Of a stretch of 64,000 nt of DNA, positions 25,412 through 43,139 are shown one piece after another. How positions within the stretch are numbered: the first letter of the stretch is position 1; each line of letters opens with the position of its first letter. The stretch is from the NCBI GenBank assembly GCA_047602125.1, contig JASGIB010000001.1, positions 682,001 through 746,000 on the forward strand, given 5' to 3'. The translations under genes were made by a program, and so were the position numbers. Source of the stretch: Pseudoluteimonas sp047602125 (GTDB taxonomy: Bacteria > Pseudomonadota > Gammaproteobacteria > Xanthomonadales > Xanthomonadaceae). The notes beneath the pieces are model-generated. The model was not told where the DNA came from, made no database searches, and saw only the letters and a list, made by a program, of their open reading frames with translations.

Positions 25412-26239
25412 TTAGCTCCGGCGATCGCGCACGATGAACTGCTGCGTGCGCTTGTTCTTGCGGGTCTTGTAGCCCTTGGTCGGCACGCCCCACGGGGTGA
25501 CCGGGTGCGGATTGCCCTGGCCTGCCTTGGCCTCGCCACCACCGTGCGGGTGGTCGACCGGGTTCATGGCCGCGCCGCGGACGGTCGGCTTGATGCCGCG
25601 CCAGCGCTTGGCGCCGGCCTTGCCGAGCTTCTCGAGGTTGTGTTCGACGTTGCCGACTTCACCGATGGTCGCGCGGCACTCGGCCGGCACGCGGCGCATC
25701 TCGCCCGAACGCAGGCGCAGCGTGGCGTACACGCCCTCGCGGGCGATCAGCTGCACGCCGGCGCCGGCGGCACGCGCGATCTGCGCGCCCTTGCCCGGCT
25801 TCATCTCGATGCAGTGCACGGTGGAACCGACCGGGATGTTGCGCAGCGGCAGGGTGTTGCCGGCCTTGATCGGGGCGTTGCTGCCCGCGATCACCTGGTC
25901 GCCGGCCTTCAGGCCCTTGGGCGCGATGATGTAGCGGCGCTCGCCGTCGACGTAGCACAGCAGCGCGATGTGCGCGGTGCGGTTCGGGTCGTATTCGATG
26001 CGCTCCACGCGCGCCGGGATGTTCTCCTTGTCGCGCTTGAAGTCGATCAGGCGGTAATGCTGCTTGTGGCCACCGCCGATGTGGCGGGTGGTGATGCGGC
26101 CGTGGTGGTTGCGGCCACCGGTCTTGCCCTGCTTCTCGACCAGGGCCGCGTGCGGCGCACCCTTGTGCAGGTCGGGCGTGACCACGCGGACCGCGCTGCG
26201 GCGGCCGGCGGAGGTGGGCTTGAATTTCATCAATGGCAT
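25412..26239 (-). CDS. rplB: 50S ribosomal protein L2
   Basis: 275-residue core protein of the peptidyl-transferase region. Conserved blocks: GRNHHGRITTRHIGGGHKQH near residues 37-56, and the C-terminal signature PTVRGAAMNPVDHPHGGGEA with the functionally important His, followed by GNPHPVTPWGVPTKG. It is preceded by rplW with a 10-bp gap. Confidence 0.98.
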   Translation of the reverse strand: MPLMKFKPTSAGRRSAVRVVTPDLHKGAPHAALVEKQGKTGGRNHHGRITTRHIGGGHKQHYRLIDFKRDKENIPARVERIEYDPNRTAHIALLCYVDGERRYIIAPKGLKAGDQVIAGSNAPIKAGNTLPLRNIPVGSTVHCIEMKPGKGAQIARAAGAGVQLIAREGVYATLRLRSGEMRRVPAECRATIGEVGNVEHNLEKLGKAGAKRWRGIKPTVRGAAMNPVDHPHGGGEAKAGQGNPHPVTPWGVPTKGYKTRKNKRTQQFIVRDRRS

Positions 26240-26249
26240 CGGACTGTCC

Positions 26250-26549
26250 TCAGGCCTTGGCCGACGTGACGTCGATCGACTGGCCTTCGGCCAGGGTCAC
26301 GTACGCCTTGCGCCAGTCGCCACGGCGGCCGGCACGGTTGCGGAACGCGCGGCTCTTGCCCTTCACGTTCACGACGTTCACCGACTTCACGCTGACGTCG
26401 AACATCTGTTCGACCGCCGCCTTGATGTCGGCCTTGCTGGCTTCGCGCGAAACCTCGAAGGCGTACTGGTTGGAGAGTTCCTGCAGGCGCGCGGTCTTTT
26501 CCGACACGCGCGGCGCGCGCAGCACTTCGAACACGTTCACGGCGCTCAT
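26250..26549 (-). CDS. rplW: 50S ribosomal protein L23
   Basis: 99-residue exit-tunnel protein that binds trigger factor and SRP. It has VLRAPRVSEKTARLQELSNQ and YAFEVSREASKADIKAAVEQ, and the conserved region VVNVKGKSRAFRNRAGRRGD. The start at 26549 (MSAVNVFE) overlaps the rplD stop as ATGA, indicating translational coupling; an ATG three codons upstream is less likely. Confidence 0.97.
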   Translation of the reverse strand: MSAVNVFEVLRAPRVSEKTARLQELSNQYAFEVSREASKADIKAAVEQMFDVSVKSVNVVNVKGKSRAFRNRAGRRGDWRKAYVTLAEGQSIDVTSAKA

Positions 26550-27148
26550 GCCAGCCACTCCTCGATCTTCTTCACCGCGTCGGAGGTGACGACGACGGTG
26601 TCGGCGCCGACCAGCGCGACCGGATCCAGGCCCTGGACGTCGCGCACTTCCACGTACGGCAGGTTGCGCGCCGACAGGTACAGCGATTCGGACGCGTCCT
26701 CGGTCACGATCAGCGGGCGCTTGCCCACGTCGAGCCCGGCGAGCTTCGAGACCAGGCCGCTGGTCTTCGGCGCATCGACGTCGAACGACTCGACGACCTT
26801 GAGCCGGCCCTGCCGGTTCAGCTCGGACAGGATCGCGGCGATCGCGGCGCGGTACATCTTGCGATTGACCTTCTGCTCGAAGCTGCGCGGCTTGGCCGCG
26901 AAGGTCACGCCGCCGCCGACGAAGATCGGCGCGGTCAACGCGCCATGGCGCGCACCGCCGCCCTTTTGCTTCTTCGACTTCTTGGTGGTGCCGTTGACTT
27001 CCGAACGCGTCTTCTGCGCCTTGGTGCCGGCACGGCCCGCGTTGCGGTAGGCAACGACGACCTGGTGGACCAGGTCTTCGCTGAATTCACGACCGAAGAC
27101 GGCGTCGGAAACCGACAGCGTCTTGCCGTTGCTGATGGCGAGTTCCAT
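26546..27148 (-). CDS. rplD: 50S ribosomal protein L4
   Basis: 200-residue L4. In E. coli it is also the autogenous repressor of the S10 operon, acting on the leader. It begins MELAISNGKTLSVSDAVFGR; the tunnel-loop region is RSEVNGTTKKSKKQKGGGAR. The start at 27148 has AAGGAG 9 nt upstream; the other candidate ATG (27154) has only 3 nt. It overlaps rplW by 4 nt. Confidence 0.97.
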   Translation of the reverse strand: MELAISNGKTLSVSDAVFGREFSEDLVHQVVVAYRNAGRAGTKAQKTRSEVNGTTKKSKKQKGGGARHGALTAPIFVGGGVTFAAKPRSFEQKVNRKMYRAAIAAILSELNRQGRLKVVESFDVDAPKTSGLVSKLAGLDVGKRPLIVTEDASESLYLSARNLPYVEVRDVQGLDPVALVGADTVVVTSDAVKKIEEWLA

Positions 27149-27161
27149 CGTCATCGTCTCC

Positions 27162-27815
27162 TTAAACCTTGCTCGACGGACGCACGATCACGTCGCCGCC
27201 CGGGGCACCCGGAACCGCGCCGCGGATCGCGATCAGGCCGCGCTCGGCGTCGACCTGGACGACCTGCAGGCGCTGCGTGGTCTGCCGTTCGGCGCCCATG
27301 TGGCCGGCCATCTTCTTGCCGGGGAACACGCGGCCGGGGGTCTGGCGCTGGCCGATCGAACCCGGCGCGCGGTGCGACAGCGAGTTGCCGTGCGTCGCGT
27401 CGCCCATGCGGAAGTTCCAGCGCTTGATCGTGCCCTGGAAGCCCTTGCCCTTGGTCACGCCCTGGACGTCGACGATCTGGCCGACTTCGAAGATGTCGGC
27501 CTTGATCTCGCCGCCGACTTCGAAACCGCCGATCTGGTCGGCTTCGACGCGCAGTTCCCACAAGCCGCGGCCCGCTTCCACCTTCGCCTTGGCGAGGTGG
27601 CCGGCTTCTGGCTTGTTGACCAGCGCGGCGCGCTTGCCGCCGACGGCGACCTGCACGGCGCTGTAGCCGTCGGTCTCGACCGTCTTGATCTGGGTGATGC
27701 GGTTCGGGGTCGCCTCGATCAGGGTCACCGGCACGGACTTGCCGTCGTCGGTGAACAAGCGGCTCATGCCGGCCTTGCGACCGACGATGCCGAGCGAATG
27801 CTTCTTCGCGCTCAT
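27162..27815 (-). CDS. rplC: 50S ribosomal protein L3
   Basis: 217-residue assembly-initiator protein. It begins MSAKKHSLGIVGRKAGMSRL. The family signature FQGTIKRWNFRMGDATHGNS and the loop reaching the peptidyl-transferase centre (GRVFPGKKMAGHMGAERQTT) are intact. The start at 27815 is taken from homology, with GAGGACGAG-type ribosome binding sequence; the frame is open further upstream through rpsJ, but that part is not coding. Confidence 0.98.
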   Translation of the reverse strand: MSAKKHSLGIVGRKAGMSRLFTDDGKSVPVTLIEATPNRITQIKTVETDGYSAVQVAVGGKRAALVNKPEAGHLAKAKVEAGRGLWELRVEADQIGGFEVGGEIKADIFEVGQIVDVQGVTKGKGFQGTIKRWNFRMGDATHGNSLSHRAPGSIGQRQTPGRVFPGKKMAGHMGAERQTTQRLQVVQVDAERGLIAIRGAVPGAPGGDVIVRPSSKV

Positions 27816-27826
27816 CGTTCTCGTCC

Positions 27827-28138
27827 TCAGGTCAGCTTGATCTGGACGTCGACGCCAGCCGCGAGTTCGAGCTTCATCAGCGCGTCCACGGTCTTGTCGT
27901 TGGGGTCGACGATGTCGAGCACGCGCTTGTGCGTGCGGGTTTCGTACTGGTCGCGCGCGTCCTTGTCGACGTGCGGCGACACCAGCACGGTGTAGCGCTC
28001 GATCTTGGTCGGCAGCGGGATCGGGCCGCGCACCTGCGCGCCGGTCCGCTTGGCCGTTTCCACGATCTCGCTCGTGGAGCGGTCGATCAGACGGTGATCG
28101 AACGCCTTGAGCCGGATGCGAATCTTCTGGTCCGCCAT
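27827..28138 (-). CDS. rpsJ: 30S ribosomal protein S10
   Basis: 103-residue S10, which is also the NusE component of transcription antitermination complexes. MADQKIRIRLKAFDHRLIDR, the signature GPIPLPTKIERYTVLVSPHV and the ending LAAGVDVQIKLT are present. It is the first gene of the S10 operon, 11 bp from rplC, and is preceded by a leader of about 290 nt with terminator-like and other hairpins. Confidence 0.98.
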   Translation of the reverse strand: MADQKIRIRLKAFDHRLIDRSTSEIVETAKRTGAQVRGPIPLPTKIERYTVLVSPHVDKDARDQYETRTHKRVLDIVDPNDKTVDALMKLELAAGVDVQIKLT

Positions 28139-28436
28139 GAGGATGTCCTCGAAGTAAAGAGCGAGGGTTCGGCGGCTGGGTGCGCCGGACCGGGTTGCAA
28201 CCGCACGAACTCGGGCCTGGGCCCGGGAAAAACGAAGGCAGGCCGGTTGCCCGACCTGCCAGACGGAGTCGCGAACGCACGAAACCGCTCCTGCCGAGGT
28301 GTTCCGAACTATGTTTCGGAACGGGCGGAGCGCTGCCGTGCGACATGTCCCTGTCTGGCGAAAACGAGGTGCGTCCTGCCCCTCATTTCGCTGGTCGCGG
28401 CCGGATCCCGGAGGAGCTGGCCGCGGTGAGCTGGAA
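28139..28436 (-). promoter_or_regulatory. S10 operon leader RNA region
   Basis: Non-coding leader of about 290 nt between the promoter at 28437-28466 and rpsJ. It holds, in transcript order: a GCGGCC...GGCCGC stem near the 5' end; the AAATGAGG-associated hairpin (28364-28388); a perfect 8-bp stem GTTCCGAA/TTCGGAAC (28301-28322); and the terminator-like hairpin (28228-28260). The layout suits autogenous control of the operon, by analogy with L4 control; no L4 site can be proven by eye. Confidence 0.65.
28228..28260 (-). terminator. Terminator-like hairpin in the S10 leader (putative attenuator)
   Basis: On the transcript: GGCAGGTCGG-GCAA-CCGGCCTGCC, a 10-bp stem with one G-T wobble and a GNRA loop, then TTCGTTTTTC (T-run 28228-28232). 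It lies about 170 nt after the predicted start and about 90 nt before rpsJ, where L4-controlled attenuation acts in enterobacteria. A hairpin of the same design occurs in the rpsL leader (32846-32876). Confidence 0.65.
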
Positions 28437-28466
28437 AGTATAGCGGGGCCTCTGGCAGGGGCGCAA
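28437..28466 (-). promoter_or_regulatory. Predicted S10 operon promoter
   Basis: -35 TTGCGC (minus strand of 28461-28466) and -10 TATACT (28437-28442) with an 18-bp spacer. The -35 lies inside the loop and stem of the tuf1 terminator hairpin, so termination and initiation signals overlap. The same -10 sequence is used by both predicted rpsL promoters. Confidence 0.65.
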
Positions 28467-28476
28467 GGCCCCTGCC
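28454..28476 (-). terminator. Hairpin after tuf1
   Basis: Perfect 9-bp stem GGCAGGGGC (28454-28462) and GCCCCTGCC (28468-28476), 8 bp after the tuf1 stop codon on the transcript. It has no T-run, so termination may be partial and allow read-through into the S10 operon. Confidence 0.55.
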
Positions 28477-28483
28477 CGGCCGA

Positions 28484-29674
<1,191 letters not shown>

Positions 29675-29693
29675 TGTCGTTATCCTCTGGAAA

Positions 29694-31784
<2,091 letters not shown>

Positions 31785-31957
31785 GTTGAGTCTCTCGTTG
31801 TTCCGTCGAAACGGGTTTGGGAATCCTTTTTCCCGGGATTCCGGAAGGCCGAGGCCGCCTTGCGGCGGCCGTCGGTTGGTGCGCGCGGCGGCCGTGGGCC
31901 TGCGCATGTCGGGCGTCTCCGCCCGGCGGGCTTAGCGGGCCCGCGCCGACAGTCCTG
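31785..31957 (-). promoter_or_regulatory. rpsG-fusA spacer with two hairpins
   Basis: No ORF supported. Perfect 7-bp hairpins GGCCGCC-TTGC-GGCGGCC (31853-31870, plus-strand reading) and GGAATCC/GGATTCC (31820-31842). The spacer is long for this operon; in E. coli the same junction carries the S7 feedback site, but the equivalence is inference. Confidence 0.5.
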
Positions 31958-32425
31958 TTACCAGCGGTAGTGCGCGAAGGCCTTGTTGGCTTCGGCCATG
32001 CGATGGGTTTCCTCGCGCTTCTTGATCGCGCCGCCGCGGTTCTCGGAGGCATCGAGCAACTCGCCGGCGAGCTTGCGCGGCATCGAGTTCTCGCCGCGCT
32101 TGCGCGCCGATTCGATCAGCCAGCGCATCGCCAGCGCGGTGCGGCGGGAAGCGCGCACCTCGACCGGCACCTGGTAGGTCGCGCCGCCGACACGGCGGGA
32201 CTTGACCTCGACCGCCGGGGACACGTTGCCGAGCGCCTTCTCGACCAGCTCGAGCGCATTGGGGTTCTTTTCGCCGATCACGTCCATGGCGCCGTACACG
32301 ATCTTCTCGGCAACCGACTTCTTGCCGCTCTGCATGACCATGTTGATGAAGCGGGCGATGGTTTCGCTTCCGTGCTTCGGATCGGGCAGCACCGAACGCT
32401 GCGGGGTATTGCCTTTACGCGACAT
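31958..32425 (-). CDS. rpsG: 30S ribosomal protein S7
   Basis: 155-residue primary binder of the 16S 3' domain. It begins MSRKGNTPQRSVLPDPKHGS and has FINMVMQSGKKSVAEKIVYG and RVGGATYQVPVEVRASRRTA. The start at 32425 is preceded by GAGGAACAG; the open frame upstream overlaps rpsL and is not coding. It is 10 bp after rpsL. Confidence 0.98.
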   Translation of the reverse strand: MSRKGNTPQRSVLPDPKHGSETIARFINMVMQSGKKSVAEKIVYGAMDVIGEKNPNALELVEKALGNVSPAVEVKSRRVGGATYQVPVEVRASRRTALAMRWLIESARKRGENSMPRKLAGELLDASENRGGAIKKREETHRMAEANKAFAHYRW

Positions 32426-32435
32426 GTTCTGTTCC

Positions 32436-32810
32436 TCAGCCCTTCGGGCGCTTGGCGCCGTACTTGGAGCGCGATTGGCGGCGCTTGGCGACGCCGGCGG
32501 CGTCGAGCGAACCGCGCACGGTGTGGTAACGCACGCCCGGCAGGTCCTTGACGCGGCCACCGCGGATCAGCACCACGCTGTGCTCCTGCAGGTTATGGCC
32601 TTCGCCGCCGATGTACGAGATAACCTCGTAGCCGTTGGTCAGGCGCACCTTGGCGACCTTACGAAGCGCCGAGTTCGGCTTCTTCGGGGTCGTGGTGTAC
32701 ACGCGCGTGCACACGCCGCGGCGCTGCGGGCAGTTCGCGAGCGCGGGCGACGTGCTCTTGTAGGTTTCCGGGCTGCGCGGCTTGCGCACCAGCTGGTTGA
32801 TCGTGGCCAT
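32436..32810 (-). CDS. rpsL: 30S ribosomal protein S12
   Basis: 124-residue decoding-centre protein. It begins MATINQLVRKPRSPETYKST; the conserved loops TTPKKPNSALRKVAKVRLTN (Lys43, the classic streptomycin-resistance site) and RGGRVKDLPGVRYHTVRG (Lys88) carry wild-type lysines. The ending is RSKYGAKRPKG. It is the first gene of the str operon, with a long leader containing two predicted promoters. Confidence 0.98.
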   Translation of the reverse strand: MATINQLVRKPRSPETYKSTSPALANCPQRRGVCTRVYTTTPKKPNSALRKVAKVRLTNGYEVISYIGGEGHNLQEHSVVLIRGGRVKDLPGVRYHTVRGSLDAAGVAKRRQSRSKYGAKRPKG

Positions 32811-32845
32811 GGATGCCTTGGGTCGGTTGGGGGCGAGCCCCGCTG

Positions 32846-32876
32846 AAAACGAAGCAGGCCCGAAAGAGGCCTGCTT
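32846..32876 (-). terminator. Terminator-like hairpin in the rpsL leader (putative attenuator)
   Basis: Transcript reading: AAGCAGGCC-TCTTTCG-GGCCTGCTT, a perfect 9-bp stem, then CGTTTTC. It begins within a few nucleotides of the predicted start of the proximal promoter and lies 35 bp before the rpsL start codon. It matches the S10 leader hairpin in its GGCC(T)TGC...TTCGTTTT right half. Confidence 0.65.
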
Positions 32877-32885
32877 AGACGAAAA

Positions 32886-32915
32886 AGTATAGCCCGCGTT
32901 CGACCTTTCGGTCAA
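32886..32915 (-). promoter_or_regulatory. Predicted proximal rpsL promoter
   Basis: -35 TTGACC (minus strand of 32910-32915) and -10 TATACT (32886-32891), 18-bp spacer: the best sigma-70-type match in the str region. Confidence 0.75.
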
Positions 32916-33066
32916 ACGAGGCCATGCCCGAAGAACCGGGCCGGCCGCATTGCTGCAACCGGCTTCGGTCGATCTGCGATCCCGCCCTCCTGGGCCCAAC
33001 ACGAGGCGCTCCCTGCGCCTCATTTGGTGATCTGGATGGCGCGAGGCCATCGAAACAGCGGCGCGC

Positions 33067-33095
33067 AGTATACGCGACGCCAGATGCAGCGCCAA
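33067..33095 (-). promoter_or_regulatory. Predicted distal rpsL promoter
   Basis: -35 TTGGCG (minus strand of 33090-33095) and -10 TATACT (33067-33072), 17-bp spacer, lying between the hairpin after rpoC and the str leader. Confidence 0.62.
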
Positions 33096-33096
33096 C

Positions 33097-33123
33097 GCCC
33101 CGCCCGGCCAAACCGGGCGGGGC
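33097..33123 (-). terminator. Hairpin after rpoC
   Basis: Perfect 11-bp stem GCCCCGCCCGG (33097-33107) and CCGGGCGGGGC (33113-33123), 8 bp after the rpoC stop codon. It has no T-run downstream, so it may be a processing or partial termination site. It directly abuts the distal rpsL -35 box. Confidence 0.65.
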
Positions 33124-33131
33124 GCCGGGTG

Positions 33132-37334
<4,203 letters not shown>

Positions 37335-37405
37335 GTCGTTTCTCCGGGTCGAGGGCAATGGGTCTTGCGTCCGGGCGCGGCGTCACCGCCGCGCCGTCGC
37401 GAAAC

Positions 37406-41563
<4,158 letters not shown>

Positions 41564-41841
41564 GAGAGTGGGCGCCTCGTGATGTTGCGTGTGGAGCGCG
41601 GCGTGGCTCCTGGCCAGCCGGCGGGCGCGACTCGGGTCGCGCCCAGGGACGGTCCGTTGCGGACCAGACATCGGGGAGTCGCTGGTATTGCCGGCACCAG
41701 CACGCCCTCTCTTGCTACTTCCCGACGTCGGATGTGGTTGTGGGGTATGGCATAACGCTTGGCTTCAACAACGGCCAAAGGCCGGGGGCTTCCGCCCCCA
41801 GCCCTGGCTGGTCGCCGCTACCGCTGGCGACGGGACAACGC
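41564..41841 (-). promoter_or_regulatory. rplL-rpoB intercistronic region with strong hairpins
   Basis: No ORF supported. In transcript order: GTCGCC/GGCGAC (about 41811-41832, with an inner AGCGGTAGC palindrome); GGGGGC-GGAA-GCCCCC (41784-41799); GGTCCG-CAA-CGGACC (41651-41665); and GGGCGCGAC-CCGA-GTCGCGCCC (41623-41644). In E. coli the same junction holds an attenuator and an RNase III site that lower rpoBC expression relative to rplJL; equivalent roles here are inferred from position. Confidence 0.65.
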
Positions 41842-42213
41842 TTACTTGACCTCGACGGTCGCGCCGGCGGCTTCGAGTTCCTTCTTGAACTTCTCGGCGT
41901 CTTCCTTCGACGCGCCTTCCTTGACGGTGCCACCGGCTTCGGTGAGGTCCTTGGCTTCCTTCAGGCCCAGGCCGGTGATGGCGCGGACGGCCTTGATGAC
42001 CTCGACCTTCTTGTCGCCGGCCAACTTCAGCACGATGGTGAACTCGGTCTGCTCCTCGACCGGGCCGGCGGCGGCAGCCGGGCCGGCGGCCATCATGACC
42101 GGGGCGGCGGCGGTGACGCCGAACTTGTCTTCGATGGCCTTGACCAGGTCCATCACTTCCATCAGCGACTTGGCGGCGATGGCGTCGACGATCTGTTCGT
42201 TGGAAAGGGACAT
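41842..42213 (-). CDS. rplL: 50S ribosomal protein L7/L12
   Basis: 123-residue acidic stalk protein present in several copies per ribosome; it recruits translation GTPases. N-terminal dimerisation helix region MSLSNEQIVDAIAAKSLMEV, an Ala/Gly-rich hinge (residues about 35-52), and the C-terminal factor-binding domain with GLKEAKDLTEAGGTVKEGAS. The start at 42213 is preceded by AGAGGT. It is 49 bp after rplJ. Confidence 0.98.
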   Translation of the reverse strand: MSLSNEQIVDAIAAKSLMEVMDLVKAIEDKFGVTAAAPVMMAAGPAAAAGPVEEQTEFTIVLKLAGDKKVEVIKAVRAITGLGLKEAKDLTEAGGTVKEGASKEDAEKFKKELEAAGATVEVK

Positions 42214-42262
42214 TGCGATTACCTCTGGAAAATTTCGATTCGAAATGGGTTTCGGGTAGGGA

Positions 42263-42793
42263 TCAGGCGGTCGCTTCGGCGGCCTCGGCAGGCGCGGCGT
42301 CGCCGCCACCCTGCTTGTCGGCCACGGCCTTGACCACGCGGGCGAGCATCGACGCCGGCTCGGCCAGCACGCGTGCCAGCATCGCCAGGGCCTGCTCGCG
42401 GGTCGGCAGCGAAGCCAGCACGTCGACGTGCGCGGCCGGCAGCAACTTGCCTTCCACGGACACGACCTTGGCCACGAGCTTGTCGTTGCCCTTGGCGAAC
42501 TCCTTGATCAGGCGCCCGGCCGCGCCGGGTTCCTCGGTCGAGAACGCGTAGAGCAGCGGACCGACGAGCGCGTCCTGGACGCATTCGTATTCGGTGCCCG
42601 CCACCGCGCGCGACGCCAACGTGTTCTTGACAACTCGCAAGTACACGCCGGTTTCGCGGGCCTTCTTGCGCATCGCGGTCATCTGTTCGACCGTGGTGCC
42701 CGCGTACTCGGCTGCGACCAGGGAGTGCGCGGAGGCGGCGACTTTCGCCACTTCGGCCACTACATCCTGTTTCTGGGTGAGATTCAGAGCCAT
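42263..42793 (-). CDS. rplJ: 50S ribosomal protein L10
   Basis: 176-residue base of the L12 stalk; in E. coli the L10-L12 complex also represses its own leader. It begins MALNLTQKQDVVAEVAKVAA and has GTTVEQMTAMRKKARETGVY and LRVVKNTLASRAV. The C-terminal helix binding L12 dimers (TREQALAMLARVLAEPASML) ends in an Ala-rich tail. A strong ribosome site GGAGGAG lies upstream of 42793. Confidence 0.98.
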   Translation of the reverse strand: MALNLTQKQDVVAEVAKVAASAHSLVAAEYAGTTVEQMTAMRKKARETGVYLRVVKNTLASRAVAGTEYECVQDALVGPLLYAFSTEEPGAAGRLIKEFAKGNDKLVAKVVSVEGKLLPAAHVDVLASLPTREQALAMLARVLAEPASMLARVVKAVADKQGGGDAAPAEAAEATA

Positions 42794-43139
42794 TAGCACT
42801 CCTCCAAATGAACTCCGCTCGCGGCTCCTGCCGCTCGCGGTCCTGGGCGACGCCGTTCCGTCGGCATCGGGGACGCTCGTGCGTCCCGGCGGTGTGGCCC
42901 TTCCAGAGATTTCCAGAGGGGGCAGCACCATCTGCGCAGGCCATCACCCCGAAGGGTTCCGATTACGCAGCCTCGCTTGCGATGACGACGACTCCCTGCC
43001 GTGCCGAGCTTCCGTGCCCGTCGTCTTCGCGCGCCGACCGCACCTGCGGTCTTTGACGGCTTTCGCTCCGGCGAACCTTCGCGATGCCCTCAAAATTTCC
43101 TGCGCCCTTCCCCGCGCGCGGGGAAGGGATGTTGCGTGC
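42794..43139 (-). promoter_or_regulatory. rplA-rplJ spacer: putative L10 leader
   Basis: 346 bp with no supportable ORF. In transcript order: a perfect 24-bp palindrome right after rplA (43105-43128); hairpin GGGACGC-ACGA-GCGTCCC (42870-42887); stem CGACG/CGTCG (42848-42863); and a tandem near-repeat CCGCTCGCGG(CT)CCTG (42815-42845) just before the rplJ ribosome site. Length and position fit an L10-L12 autoregulatory leader. No convincing promoter was found. Confidence 0.6.
43105..43128 (-). terminator. Perfect 24-bp palindrome after rplA
   Basis: CCCTTCCCCGCG followed directly by CGCGGGGAAGGG, 11 bp after the rplA stop codon; on the minus strand an AAATTTT tract follows within 10 nt. A partial terminator or processing hairpin dividing rplKA from rplJL-rpoBC is likely. 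Confidence 0.6.

Larger units (their letters stand above)
32811..33066 (-). promoter_or_regulatory. str operon (rpsL) leader region
   Basis: Non-coding. In transcript order from the distal promoter: hairpin GATGGC-CTCGC-GCCATC (33035-33051); the AAATGAGG-associated hairpin GAGGCGC-AGGGA-GCGCCTC (33003-33021); the proximal promoter (32886-32915); then a terminator-like hairpin (32846-32876). Two of these elements recur in the S10 leader. Confidence 0.7.

Noticed and set aside
28139..28483. Small ORFs in the S10 leader as a leader peptide
   Set aside because: Short plus-strand frames lie antisense to the transcript, and no minus-strand frame has a convincing ribosome site.
32436..32560. N-terminal extension of rpsG into the rpsL reading region
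   Set aside because: The extra residues have no S7 homology and overlap rpsL; the start at 32425 has a good ribosome site.
41623..41644. The 9-bp GGGCGCGAC hairpin as part of a tRNA or structured ncRNA gene
   Set aside because: No cloverleaf arms or other conserved RNA features around it; intercistronic hairpin is the simpler reading.
42815..42845. Tandem CCGCTCGCGG repeat as a CRISPR-like array
   Set aside because: Only two adjacent units without spacers and no cas genes.
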